DNA of 64,000 bases, taken from NCBI GenBank assembly GCA_009785115.1, contig WQWY01000001.1:62001-126000 (forward strand), read 5' to 3'. How positions within the stretch are numbered: position 1 is the first letter of the stretch; every line of letters begins with the position of its first letter. The DNA is from Micrococcales bacterium (GTDB taxonomy: Bacteria; Actinomycetota; Actinomycetes; Actinomycetales; Cellulomonadaceae). The position numbers and the translations under genes are program-made. The notes under the pieces were generated by a model, which worked only from the letters and a program-made list of their open reading frames with translations, had not been told where the DNA came from and did not search any database. This document shows positions 35,400 to 43,311 of the stretch, in pieces.

Positions 35400-35720
35400 A
35401 TGGACAAGACAGACACCCACCAGCTCGTCACCGGCTGGCTGCGCACCGTCGTCCCCGGATCCTGGGCGGCGTTCATCGCCTGGGCGCTGAGCACCGAGGT
35501 GCTGCCCACGTGGCTGGGCGACCTGGTGCAAGACCACCACGTGGCCACCACCTCGGTGGTGGTCGGCCTCGTGCTGGCCGTCTGGTACGCCGCCTGGCGC
35601 CGGATCGAGCCGCACGTGCCCGACTGGCTGGTCAGGATCGCCCTCGGGTCAGCACGTCCACCGATGTACGCGGCCGTCGTGGCCAGCCAGCAGCCGACCA
35701 CACCGACAGGGCAGGTATGA
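35400..35720 (+). CDS. Candidate holin, two transmembrane helices
   Basis: 106 residues. Two hydrophobic helices (about 17-33 and 50-68) and a soluble C-terminus, preceded by GAAAGGGCAGG before ATG. Many actinophages encode such a protein two genes after the endolysin. Called holin by topology and place only. Confidence 0.6.
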   Translation: MDKTDTHQLVTGWLRTVVPGSWAAFIAWALSTEVLPTWLGDLVQDHHVATTSVVVGLVLAVWYAAWRRIEPHVPDWLVRIALGSARPPMYAAVVASQQPTTPTGQV

Positions 35721-36448
35721 GCATGTACGACTTCGCACCGCACCTGGCGGTCGACCCGCAGACCCTCGCCCCGCTCGCCGGTGCTGAGTTCCGCTTCTTC
35801 CCCACCGGAACCACGGACACGTCCGGGCCCGGCCTGCCGGTCACCGACCTGGCCGGCGTCGCGATCACGAAGGTGGTGTCGACCGCTCAGGGCGTGGTCC
35901 CGGCGGTGCGCCAGGCCGACAACCCGACCATGCTGGCCGTCTCGGGGGCCTACGTGTCTCCGGTCGCGTCGGTGCAGTCCCTGATCGAGCACGCCCGACG
36001 GGCCGCGCAGGACGCGGCGGCATCGCTAGTGGCGGCGGAGACCGCCGCTGAGGCAGCCGCGCAGACAGCTGCTGTCTCGGGCATCCCCTCCGGCGGTGCG
36101 ACCGGGCAGGCGCTCGTGCGCTCCGGGACCGCCGCGACGTGGGGGACGCCAGCCGTGAATGCGACCCAGGTGGCGTTCACCCCGGTCGGTGCTGTCACCG
36201 CGACGACCGTTCAGGCCGCTGTCGCGCAGGCCGCGTCGCTCGGGTCAGGTGGCGGCGGTGCGGTCGGTGACACGATGACCGTGATCGCCCGGGCCGGCGT
36301 CTACGACACCCCGGCGACCCTGCCTGAGGGCACCAAGGTCGTACGCTTCCTCGGCCCGACGCAGCCCCAGTGGGCCACCCAGCCTTCGTGGCTCAGCCAG
36401 GTCGTCGCCCTGTACACGTTCGTCCCTGCGTCTGGCATCCCGGCGTGA
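35717..36448 (+). CDS. Minor tail / fibre protein with Ala-rich coiled segment
   Basis: 243 residues from ATG 35717 (ATGA overlap). The N-terminal domain begins MSMYDFAPHLAVDPQTLAPL and contains AEFRFFPTGT. A long alanine-rich coiled coil follows (RRAAQDAAASLVAAETAAEA), then the repeat-like block GATGQALVRSGTAATWGTPA found in actinophage fibres. Probably trimeric. Confidence 0.68.
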   Translation: MSMYDFAPHLAVDPQTLAPLAGAEFRFFPTGTTDTSGPGLPVTDLAGVAITKVVSTAQGVVPAVRQADNPTMLAVSGAYVSPVASVQSLIEHARRAAQDAAASLVAAETAAEAAAQTAAVSGIPSGGATGQALVRSGTAATWGTPAVNATQVAFTPVGAVTATTVQAAVAQAASLGSGGGGAVGDTMTVIARAGVYDTPATLPEGTKVVRFLGPTQPQWATQPSWLSQVVALYTFVPASGIPA

Positions 36449-36479
36449 TGTCAGCGAGAGCCCTCCACGGGGCGGCCAG

Positions 36480-37487
36480 ATGAGCGCCTCCGGCACCACG
36501 TGGACAGCACAGTGGCCACGATGGACCGCACCCGGCCGAGACGACCTGATGGCCCAGAGCTCGTTCGTCCTCGGGGACACCGAGCCGACCAGGGCCAACA
36601 GCGGGGCCGGGACCGACGGTCACGCCTACCCGAGCCTCGTCGTCGGCGACGGCACCGGGTCGGTCACGGTGAAGGCCGGGACCGTGCTGTCGGACAGGAT
36701 CATCCGTGGCTGGGTGAACATCGAGCCCGGGGCGACGCTGCGCAACTGCGTGGTGACCGGTGCCGACGTCGCGACCTTCGGCAGGGCGCTGGTCAACGTC
36801 ACGGTGCCGGGCACCTGGGACGGGACCTCCCAGGCCGTGATCGACCACTGCACGATCCAACCGCTGGCCTCGACCCGCCGCCAGGGCTACGCGGCCGGCG
36901 TCGGCAACCGGTACTACCGGCTGACCAGGTCGCTGGTCCTGGACTGTGTCGACGGGGCGACGGTCGCCGGGACAGACACCGCGGCGAAGGTCGAGATCAG
37001 CGGGTCGTACATCAGCGACCTGATGCACCTGGTGCCAGACCCGTGGGCGGCCAGGCCGGACACGCACAACGACTGTGTCCAGCTGCACGGCGCCCAGAAC
37101 CAGCATGACGTGTCGGACGTGATGCTCGTCGGGTCGTCGTTCGACGCGAGGATCAGCCCTGCGGCCGACCCGCTCGGCCCCTCAGGCAGCACCACGCGCA
37201 GCATCACCGCCGTCGTCCTGACCAAGCCCACCGGGCCTCACAGCTCGCTACGGGTGGACTCGTGCTGGATGCGCGGCGGGGAGCAGACCCTCAACGCCGC
37301 GGACTCGTCCATCACCGCCACCGTCTCGGTCACCGGGACCAGGTGGGAACGAGGCAAGGCGGACGGCGGCAACCCCGAAGACGGGATCCCGCACGTCGCG
37401 GCGTTCGTCTCGCGCGCCGCGAACCTGACATGGACAGACAACACATGGTTCAGCGGCGGAGCGGCCCAGCCCATCAGGGTGTCGTGA
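36480..37487 (+). CDS. Beta-helix tail fibre protein
   Basis: 335 residues. Regular short strands (RIIRGWVNIEPGATLRNCVV, AKVEISGSYISDLMHLV, HNDCVQLHGAQN) follow the right-handed parallel beta-helix pattern of phage spikes, including the DxHND turn typical of polysaccharide-binding fibres. Likely contacts the host wall glycan; enzymatic activity is possible but unproven. No clear Shine-Dalgarno marks the start. Confidence 0.7.
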   Translation: MSASGTTWTAQWPRWTAPGRDDLMAQSSFVLGDTEPTRANSGAGTDGHAYPSLVVGDGTGSVTVKAGTVLSDRIIRGWVNIEPGATLRNCVVTGADVATFGRALVNVTVPGTWDGTSQAVIDHCTIQPLASTRRQGYAAGVGNRYYRLTRSLVLDCVDGATVAGTDTAAKVEISGSYISDLMHLVPDPWAARPDTHNDCVQLHGAQNQHDVSDVMLVGSSFDARISPAADPLGPSGSTTRSITAVVLTKPTGPHSSLRVDSCWMRGGEQTLNAADSSITATVSVTGTRWERGKADGGNPEDGIPHVAAFVSRAANLTWTDNTWFSGGAAQPIRVS

Positions 37488-37543
37488 CCAGCGCACAGGT
37501 GACCTGGATCGACCTCGCCGGCACGAGCGTGCCGATCACCTAG
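37484..37543 (+). CDS. Possible 19-residue tail peptide
   Basis: VTSAQVTWIDLAGTSVPIT from a GTG overlapping the previous stop; followed by GGAGGAGGAG for the next gene. Very short; resembles tiny structural peptides of actinophage fibre clusters. Confidence 0.3.
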   Translation: MTSAQVTWIDLAGTSVPIT

Positions 37544-37555
37544 GAGGAGGAGCAG

Positions 37556-38914
37556 ATGGCCAGCTGGAGAAACCCGCTCGACGGGCCTGACGGCACCACG
37601 GTCACCGCGGCCAACGGCGGCGGTCAGGCATGGTCGTCGGTCACCGGCGGGACGATGGTCTACACCACCAGCCGCGCCTTCCGCGGTCCCGGGTGCGCGA
37701 CCGCGACGTCCGAGACGATCGGCTACCTCATCCGCAACCTGTCCGGGTCCGCCTCACCACGGGCCGACATGGTCGCCTACGTCTGGCTCAGCACCACACC
37801 GCTGGCCTCGACCCAGGACGTGCCCGTCCTGCGCACCTACACCTCGGCCGGCATCGCCGCCGCGCTGGTGCTGCGCGGGATGTCGTCGAACAACCCCAAG
37901 ATCGTGCTCTCCACCCGCGGCTCCGGGTCGAACGTCGACCGCTGGACCTCCACGCCGAACATCCCGCGCGGCACGTGGGTGCGCGTCGAGCTCAACACCG
38001 AGGCCGGGACCTCACCGACCACCGGGGCCGCCAGGGCCCGGATGTACGCCGGCGACGACACCACGCCCATCGCCGACTCCGGCCTGGTCACCGGCGTCGA
38101 CACCGCCGGGAGCAGCGGAATCGTCCAGGACGCCCGCGCCGGCATGTCGTCTGGGGTGTGGGTCGACCACATCGGCATCCGTGACGGCGCCGACGCCACC
38201 GGCAGCCCGTGGCCCTCGGCCGTCGCCCCGACCGTCGCCCTGCCTGGCCTCACGGTGGTCGCTCCGGGCGCGCCGTGGTCGACCGTCGCGACCGTCGGCA
38301 CCGACGGCTCGATCGCCTCCACAGCATGGACCGTCACCCGGGTCTCCGCCGACGGGGTCACCGACGTGACCTCCCAGACCACCGGGCAAGGAACCCTCAC
38401 CCTGGGCAGCACCGCACCGACCGTCGGCGGTGTGCGCCTGGACGTCTCCGTGGTCGTCACCGACGGCGACGGTCTGACCGGCACCGCCACCACCACCGTC
38501 CACGTCCCGACCGGAGCGAACCTGCGACCCCTGGCCGTCGACGGCCAGGGTGACCCGTGGTCGATCCTCGGAGGTGCCGCCACCCAGGGCCAGGCCCTCG
38601 GCGACGGCAGCACCCAGACCGGTGTGCGTTCCCCGGACGTGCCCGCGGGCGCATCGTCCACCCGACGCTGGCCGCTGCAACCAGCCACCCCGCGCGACGC
38701 CCTGGACATCACCGTCGGCGGGCTGTCGACCTCTGCCGGCGACCTCACGGTCACCGCCCAGCTGTGGGCACCGCGCGGGGTGCTCGTCGCCACCAAGAGC
38801 GGCCAGGCCTCTGGCTCCACCCTGAGCCTGAGCGTGCCCGACGCGGCCACGACCATCGGCACCGACCCGACTGCCTGGGCAGACATGTGGGTCGCCGTCA
38901 CCGCGGTGGCCTGA
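37556..38914 (+). CDS. Tail fibre / receptor-binding protein with lectin-like and Ig-like parts
   Basis: 452 residues. The first about 220 residues are a beta-sandwich of LamG/concanavalin type (DGTTVTAANGGGQAWSSVTG, RGTWVRVELNTEAG, VWVDHIGIRDG). A PKD/Ig-like domain follows (ASTAWTVTRVSADGVTDVTS...VVVTDGDGLTGT), then a last beta domain. Suited to carbohydrate binding at the host surface. Strong ribosome-binding site. Confidence 0.7.
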   Translation: MASWRNPLDGPDGTTVTAANGGGQAWSSVTGGTMVYTTSRAFRGPGCATATSETIGYLIRNLSGSASPRADMVAYVWLSTTPLASTQDVPVLRTYTSAGIAAALVLRGMSSNNPKIVLSTRGSGSNVDRWTSTPNIPRGTWVRVELNTEAGTSPTTGAARARMYAGDDTTPIADSGLVTGVDTAGSSGIVQDARAGMSSGVWVDHIGIRDGADATGSPWPSAVAPTVALPGLTVVAPGAPWSTVATVGTDGSIASTAWTVTRVSADGVTDVTSQTTGQGTLTLGSTAPTVGGVRLDVSVVVTDGDGLTGTATTTVHVPTGANLRPLAVDGQGDPWSILGGAATQGQALGDGSTQTGVRSPDVPAGASSTRRWPLQPATPRDALDITVGGLSTSAGDLTVTAQLWAPRGVLVATKSGQASGSTLSLSVPDAATTIGTDPTAWADMWVAVTAVA

Positions 38915-38915
38915 C

Positions 38916-39452
38916 ATGCCCACACTGACAGTCCGCGACATCCTCGCCGGCACCCCGAGCACGGTGCAGGCAACCTCCCTGACCGTCGGCGAGATCAGCG
39001 CGGCGGGGCCAGAGACGATCACCATCGAGCTCACCGCCGACCGGACCTCCGTCGGCCCGGGCGAGACGGCCACCCTCACCGCCACCGGTCCAGCCGGTGC
39101 GACCTACGAGTGGCGCCGCGTCTCCGGCCCAGCAGTCACCCTCGTAGACAGCGGAGCGACCGTCGCTCTCACCGGCCCCTCGACCATGCCGCCGACCCAG
39201 GGCCTGGTCATCGGGTGCCGAGCCGTCGTCGGCACCCAGGTCTCCCGCGAGGCCACCCTCACCCTGACCGTCCTCCCGCAGACCGACTGGGCCTTCGACG
39301 GCACACGCGGGTCGGATCCGCCTCCGCACCCGCCTCCTGACCCCGATCTCGACCACGACGCCCCCACCTTCGGGTGGGGGCGCTTCGTCGTGCCTGGTCA
39401 GCGCTTCTTCACCGAGCAGACCCAGGTGATCGGCGTCCCCCTCGGGAGGTAG
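38916..39452 (+). CDS. Ig-like domain tail protein
   Basis: 178 residues. One Ig-like fold (ITIELTADRTSVGPGETATL...ATYEWRRVSGPAVTL) is followed by a short acidic/proline segment DPPPHPPPDPDLDHDAP and a 30-residue tail. A perfect UUCG-loop hairpin lies under the tail, so most transcripts may end before the stop codon. Last gene of the rightward operon. Confidence 0.62.
   Translation: MPTLTVRDILAGTPSTVQATSLTVGEISAAGPETITIELTADRTSVGPGETATLTATGPAGATYEWRRVSGPAVTLVDSGATVALTGPSTMPPTQGLVIGCRAVVGTQVSREATLTLTVLPQTDWAFDGTRGSDPPPHPPPDPDLDHDAPTFGWGRFVVPGQRFFTEQTQVIGVPLGR
39359..39382. terminator. 10-bp hairpin with TTCG tetraloop
   Basis: CGCCCCCACC-TTCG-GGTGGGGGCG, a very stable bidirectional stem between the tail operon and the leftward integrase gene. 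Unusually it lies 70 nt inside the last tail gene. Confidence 0.75.
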
Positions 39453-39466
39453 AGCACCTTGCTCCG

Positions 39467-40279
39467 CTACCACGACGCGGCGTGCTCGACGATCGCCCTG
39501 CGCATCGCGTCGTCGGAGACGTGCACGTAGACCTGGGTCGTCTCGAGGCTGGCGTGGCCGAGGACGCGCTGCACCAGGCGGAGGTCACGCGTGCGGTCGT
39601 GCAGGCTGGTCGCGGCCAGGTGCCGCAGGCTGTGCATCGTGTCGGTGCCAGGCAGCATCCTGGACACCAGCTTGCCGACCCACCGGGCCGACAGGTGACC
39701 GTCCTCACGCCCAGGGAACACGTAGCCGGGGCTGGCGGCGGCGATCTGCCGTGCGATGTCGTCTGGGAGAGGGATCGTCCGGTCGCGCCGCCCCTTGCCG
39801 CGAACTCGCAGCGACCAGCCGGTCAGGTCGCGCACCAGGTCGTCGGTGTGGACCCGCGCCACCTCGCCGCGTCGCATCCCCAGGCCGGTCGCCATGCGAA
39901 GCATCAGCAGGACGCGCGCGTCTGCCTCGCGCATGGCCACGACGACCCCGCCAGGGTCGGCCAGGCGCGGCGTCGGCGGAGCGATGGGCACCGGCTCGAT
40001 CATGGCCCCGACGTCTTCTGTCGTCCGGCCGGTGGCGACGCCCCACCGCCACCACGACCTCAGCGACCCTCGCGCAGACCGCCGCGTCTCCCAGCCCCAC
40101 GACTGCGACCCCAGCCACCCGACGACGTCGTCCAGCGTCAACGCCCACGGGTCGGTTGCCGCTGTCTCACGCAACATCCGCCCGACGTGGTAGCACCTGA
40201 GCGAGATCGTCTGCTCTGACCTGCCGGCGGCGCGCTGTGACGTCGCCCATGCTTCGATATCGGCTGATAAGTCGGACAT
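39467..40279 (-). CDS. int: Tyrosine integrase
   Basis: 270 residues from ATG 40279 (an upstream in-frame start at 40309 is possible). A SAM-like core-binding domain is followed by the catalytic domain with Arg I R136 (GLGMRRGEV), H216 and R219 (HSLRHLAATSL), H242 (LGHASLETT) and nucleophile Y251 (VYVHV). All catalytic residues are present. It would recombine attP with the tRNA-Lys attB. It ends EHAASW, without an obvious ssrA-like tag. It lies next to attR and, in the circle, directly downstream of the repressor gene on the same strand. Confidence 0.93.
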   Translation of the reverse strand: MSDLSADIEAWATSQRAAGRSEQTISLRCYHVGRMLRETAATDPWALTLDDVVGWLGSQSWGWETRRSARGSLRSWWRWGVATGRTTEDVGAMIEPVPIAPPTPRLADPGGVVVAMREADARVLLMLRMATGLGMRRGEVARVHTDDLVRDLTGWSLRVRGKGRRDRTIPLPDDIARQIAAASPGYVFPGREDGHLSARWVGKLVSRMLPGTDTMHSLRHLAATSLHDRTRDLRLVQRVLGHASLETTQVYVHVSDDAMRRAIVEHAASW

Positions 40280-40465
40280 GAGGCGATCATCGGGCATCAC
40301 GCCGCACACCGCTTGTCATGAACTCGATGCCTATCAGTGAGGTCGACCAGCACAAAGAGCGCTCTGCCACGGCCGCCCCCGCTCTCGTCTCCCTCGGCGA
40401 TCATGACGCCGTCGTGAGACGCCCGGCGCGCCACTCAGCGAGGTAGGTGATCCGCGCGGGCTCCG
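40280..40465. other. attP left arm with the free-phage repressor 3' extension
   Basis: On the minus strand 40404-40465 continues the repressor frame once the element is circular: 21 codons rich in G/C at the third position, then TGA at 40401-40403. The remaining 120 bp before the integrase probably hold its promoter and arm-type integrase sites; no clear repeats are seen by eye. Confidence 0.55.
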
Positions 40466-40498
40466 AACCAGCGGGTTCGGGGTTCGAGTCCCTGATGG
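40466..40498 (+). repeat. attR core (33 bp)
   Basis: Exact copy of 22284-22316. The next bases TGCA differ from the tRNA-Lys CGCA by one T, so this is the displaced original 3' end of the host tRNA gene, not a functional tRNA. Confidence 0.93.
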
Positions 40499-40527
40499 TG
40501 CACCGCGTACCGCTCGCGGCACGGCCT

Positions 40528-40851
40528 CTACAGGTACAGGCCCGGCTCCTTGGCCCCCTCGGCCGCTTCGGCGATGCCGTGCACGTCTTTCTCGCGAAGC
40601 AGCAGGTAGATGGTGCCGGAGAGCTCTACCTCGGCTCGCTTCTCGGAGTCGAAGAGCACCTTGTCGCCCACCTCGATCTGACGTGCGAGGCGACCGGTCG
40701 CGACGACGAAGCCCCACGACAGCCGGCGGCTCACCTCGGCCGTCGCGGGGATCACGATCCCGGTCACCGAACGCCGCTCGGCGCTCTCGTCGTCCAAGCG
40801 CACCAGGACGCGGTCGGAGAGCATGCGGATGGGCACAGTAGGCTCGGGCAC
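40528..40851 (-). CDS. GroES-fold co-chaperone-like protein
   Basis: 107 residues from GTG 40851. The Cpn10 pattern is clear: PIRMLSDRVLVRLDDESAER, GIVIPATAE, VGDKVLFDSEKRAEVEL, YLLLREKDVHGI. It differs from classical GroES in the mobile loop and C-terminus and is not beside groEL, so it is likely an actinobacterial paralogue of unknown client. First host gene after the element. Confidence 0.8.
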   Translation of the reverse strand: MPEPTVPIRMLSDRVLVRLDDESAERRSVTGIVIPATAEVSRRLSWGFVVATGRLARQIEVGDKVLFDSEKRAEVELSGTIYLLLREKDVHGIAEAAEGAKEPGLYL

Positions 40852-40899
40852 GTCTCGACCGTACCGGTCCCGCGGAGCGGACAGAACACAGGAGGCGGC

Positions 40900-41367
40900 A
40901 TGGCTCGTCTGGACGTGGGCGACCTCGCCCCCGACTTCACCCTGCAGAACCAGGACGGCGAGGACGTCACCCTCTCCACCCTGCGTGGGAGCGACGTCAT
41001 CGTGTACTTCTACCCGGCCGCCGGGACCCCGGGCTGCACCAGACAGGCTCGTGACTTCCGCGACTCGCTGGGCTCTCTGGTCGACCACGGCTACCAGGTG
41101 CTCGGGGTCTCCCCCGACACCGTGTCGAAGCTGGCCGCCTTCACGGCGCTGGAGAACCTCACCTACCCGCTGCTGGCAGACCCTGAGCACCAGGTGATGG
41201 AGCATTGGGGCGCCTGGGGCGAGAAGAACGTGTACGGGACGAAGACCGTGGGGGTCATCCGCTCGACGGTCGTGGTCGGCGCCGACGGGAAGGTGTCGCT
41301 GGCCCGGTACAACGTCAAGGCCACCGGCCACGTCGCCATGCTGCGCAAGGCGCTGGGTATCGACTGA
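40900..41367 (+). CDS. bcp: Thioredoxin-dependent peroxiredoxin, BCP type
   Basis: 155 residues; GGAGGC precedes ATG 40900. The peroxidatic C46 is in YPAAGTPGCTRQARDF. The resolving Cys five positions on, present in many BCPs, is Arg here, so this is an atypical or 1-Cys form. It reduces H2O2 and organic hydroperoxides. A thioredoxin gene lies 200 bp further, beyond tRNA-Leu. Confidence 0.93.
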   Translation: MARLDVGDLAPDFTLQNQDGEDVTLSTLRGSDVIVYFYPAAGTPGCTRQARDFRDSLGSLVDHGYQVLGVSPDTVSKLAAFTALENLTYPLLADPEHQVMEHWGAWGEKNVYGTKTVGVIRSTVVVGADGKVSLARYNVKATGHVAMLRKALGID

Positions 41368-41408
41368 GCGTGCGAGGCGGCGAGCCCCAGACCCGCCGTC
41401 TCGCACGC
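41368..41408 (+). terminator. Terminator of bcp
   Basis: GCGTGCGAG at 41368 pairs with CTCGCACGC ending at 41408, with extra GCGG/CCGC pairs inside. It starts directly after the stop codon. Confidence 0.7.
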
Positions 41409-41452
41409 ACGGCCCGTGGGCCGACAGCGACGTGGAAGACTGTTCTCCAGAC

Positions 41453-41535
41453 GCGTGAGTGGTGAAACGGCAGACACGCCAGGTTTAGGTCCTGGTGCCC
41501 GCGAGGGCGTGCGGGTTCGAGTCCCGCCTCACGCA
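41453..41535 (+). tRNA. tRNA-Leu (TAG)
   Basis: 83 nt with acceptor GCGTGAG/CTCACGC, anticodon arm CCAGG-TTTAGGT-CCTGG (anticodon TAG) and a long variable arm TGCCCGCGAGGGCGT as in class II tRNAs. T arm with GGTTCGAGTCC, discriminator A, no encoded CCA. Confidence 0.95.
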
Positions 41536-41582
41536 CACGCCGCCGCACCAGGACCGGAGCGACCAGAGGAACAGCCGAGCGC

Positions 41583-41969
41583 TCAGGCGCCGGTCGACCC
41601 CTGGTCGGCGGCCTCCTGCTCGGCAACCTTCTTGCGGACGTCGTCCATGTCCAGGTTCTTGGTCGCCGTGACGATCTGCTCCAGCGCCGGGCCGGGGATG
41701 GCACCCGGCTGGCGGAGCACCATGATGCCCTCGCGGAACACCATCAGCGTGGGGATCGAGGTGATCCCCATCTGCTCGGAGAGGTGCGACTCGGCATCGG
41801 TGTCCACCTTCGCGTACACGACGTCGGGGTGGGCCTCCGACGACTTCTCGAACACCGGGGCGAACATGGTGCACGGGCCGCACCAGGAGGCCCAGAAGTC
41901 GACGAGGACGATGTCGTTGTCAGCGATCGTCTTCTCGAACATCTCGGTGGTGACATTGATGGTGGCCAT
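41583..41969 (-). CDS. trxA: Thioredoxin
   Basis: 128 residues. Active site C30/C33 in FWASWCGPC; the cis-Pro loop is in GITSIPTLMVF. A C-terminal extension of about 20 charged residues (MDDVRKKVAEQEAADQGS) exceeds the usual 105-110 residues. Reduces cytosolic disulfides and probably the BCP encoded nearby. ATG start. Confidence 0.95.
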   Translation of the reverse strand: MATINVTTEMFEKTIADNDIVLVDFWASWCGPCTMFAPVFEKSSEAHPDVVYAKVDTDAESHLSEQMGITSIPTLMVFREGIMVLRQPGAIPGPALEQIVTATKNLDMDDVRKKVAEQEAADQGSTGA

Positions 41970-42093
41970 GGGACCTACTCTCGATCAGGGTCTCGGCTCG
42001 CGCACCTCAGCGCGATCGACCCTCAGTATCTCCTGATACCCCCAGGGGTATCAAATGACGCCATCGGGCCTCCCCAGAGGGTAGAACAGGTCT

Positions 42094-42669
42094 GTGACCG
42101 ACACCGCTGAGCTCCCCCCCGACCCCCACGAGCCCGGACTTCCTGAGTCTCTGCCCTCGGCCTGGTTGAGCGAGGGCGAGCTGGCCGTGGTGCGCCAGCA
42201 GGTCCCGATCCTCTACGTCGACGCCGTCCCGGTGGTCGTGGACGACTCCGGCGACGTCGTCGCCGTCGGGCTGCTGCTGCGCGTGTCCCCGAACGGGACC
42301 ATGACCCGCGCGCTGGTGACCGGACGGGTGAACTACCACGAGCGGATCCGTGACGCGCTGGTGCGCCACATCGAGAAGGACCTCGGGCCGATGGCGCTGC
42401 CGCAGATCCCGGCTTCGCCTCAGCCGTTCACGGTGGCCGAGTACTTCCCCACCCCCGGCATCACGGCCTACCACGACCCCCGCCAGCACGCGGTCTCGCT
42501 GGCCTATGTGGTGCCCGTCGCCGGTGACTGCCAGCCGCGTCAGGACGCCATCGAGCTGGCGTGGCTGACACCGGAGCAGGCGTGCGAGGACGCTGTCCAG
42601 CTGGAGATGGAGGGCGGCCAAGGGGTGGTGCTCCGCCAGGCGATGGCCTACGTCGGCCGGCTGCCCTGA
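42094..42669 (+). CDS. DUF4916 / NUDIX-fold protein
   Basis: 191 residues. The block VPILYVDAVPVVVDDSGDVVAVGLLLR and the later VSLAYVVPVAGDCQPRQDAIELAWLT match the actinobacterial DUF4916 family, which has a NUDIX-like fold. A canonical NUDIX box is not visible, so hydrolase activity is doubtful. GTG start. TAGAAC lies 5 nt upstream, again suggesting a leaderless message. Confidence 0.7.
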   Translation: MTDTAELPPDPHEPGLPESLPSAWLSEGELAVVRQQVPILYVDAVPVVVDDSGDVVAVGLLLRVSPNGTMTRALVTGRVNYHERIRDALVRHIEKDLGPMALPQIPASPQPFTVAEYFPTPGITAYHDPRQHAVSLAYVVPVAGDCQPRQDAIELAWLTPEQACEDAVQLEMEGGQGVVLRQAMAYVGRLP

Positions 42670-42705
42670 CGCTGCGGGCCCGCACGCCGTGGACCTCGCC
42701 TCGGG

Positions 42706-43170
42706 TCAGGTCCCTGAGACCACCGCTGCGGTACCGACGATGCCGAAGAACCCGACGATGATGACGAGCCAGACGAGGAGCGCGAGGACCCAGAACCCGA
42801 TCTGGATGTAGCCGATGATGAGCCCCGCGGTGGCCATGCCCTTGCCCGCCTCGCCGCTGGTGCGCAGCTGCTTCATGGCGATGTGGCCGAGGATCACGCC
42901 CACGACGGCCCCGATGCCCCACACCAGGATCCCGACCAGGCTGGAGATCAGCGAGGCGATCGCCATCCCGTTGGACGGCGGCCCCGGGGCGTAGACCGTC
43001 TGCTGGTAGTACACCGCTTGCTGGGCGTAGGGAGGTTGGCCATAACCGGGCTGGCCGTGACCGGGTTGACCATAGCCGGGCTGGGCGTAAGCAGGTTGCA
43101 CGGCCGCCGACGGCTGGCCCTCCCCGAAGGTCTGGCCCGGGGTCTGCTGAGGGGGTTCTGGCACCGACAT
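42706..43170 (-). CDS. DUF4190 membrane protein with Tyr/Gly/Gln/Pro repeats
   Basis: 154 residues from ATG 43170, preceded by AGGAGG; the longer frame upstream is not used. The N-terminal 65 residues are low-complexity with repeated GYGQPG units. Two hydrophobic helices of DUF4190 type follow (MAIASLISSLVGILVWGIGAVVGVI...ATAGLIIGYIQIGFWVLALL). Function unknown; probably exposes the repeat region at the inner face of the membrane. Confidence 0.75.
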   Translation of the reverse strand: MSVPEPPQQTPGQTFGEGQPSAAVQPAYAQPGYGQPGHGQPGYGQPPYAQQAVYYQQTVYAPGPPSNGMAIASLISSLVGILVWGIGAVVGVILGHIAMKQLRTSGEAGKGMATAGLIIGYIQIGFWVLALLVWLVIIVGFFGIVGTAAVVSGT

Positions 43171-43311
43171 GGTTCCTCCTGCGACGTCGCGATGGCTGGA
43201 CACTACCGGTCGAGGCTTCCTCGCGACGTCAGCTCTCCGAGGCTTGCCGTCTCAGACTCAGCGACACCGCGTCGCGGAGCCGTCCGGCCGACCGCGCCCA
43301 CGGAGCGCACC

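Larger units (their letters stand above)
22284..40498. mobile_element. Tail-only prophage-like element in tRNA-Lys
   Basis: About 18.2 kb bounded by a 33-bp direct repeat of the tRNA-Lys 3' half, with a repressor at the left end and a tyrosine integrase at the right. It carries early regulators, a complete siphovirus tail module, endolysin, holin candidates and fibre genes. No terminase, portal, maturation protease, capsid or head-completion gene is present. It therefore looks like a defective phage reduced to tails, comparable in content to F-type (non-contractile) tailocins but retaining integration genes. Confidence 0.9.

Noticed and set aside
40466..40502. Apparent second tRNA-Lys at attR
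   Set aside because: Only the 3' half is present (anticodon stem 3' strand, T arm, acceptor 3' strand); no 5' half lies upstream. It is the displaced end from integration.
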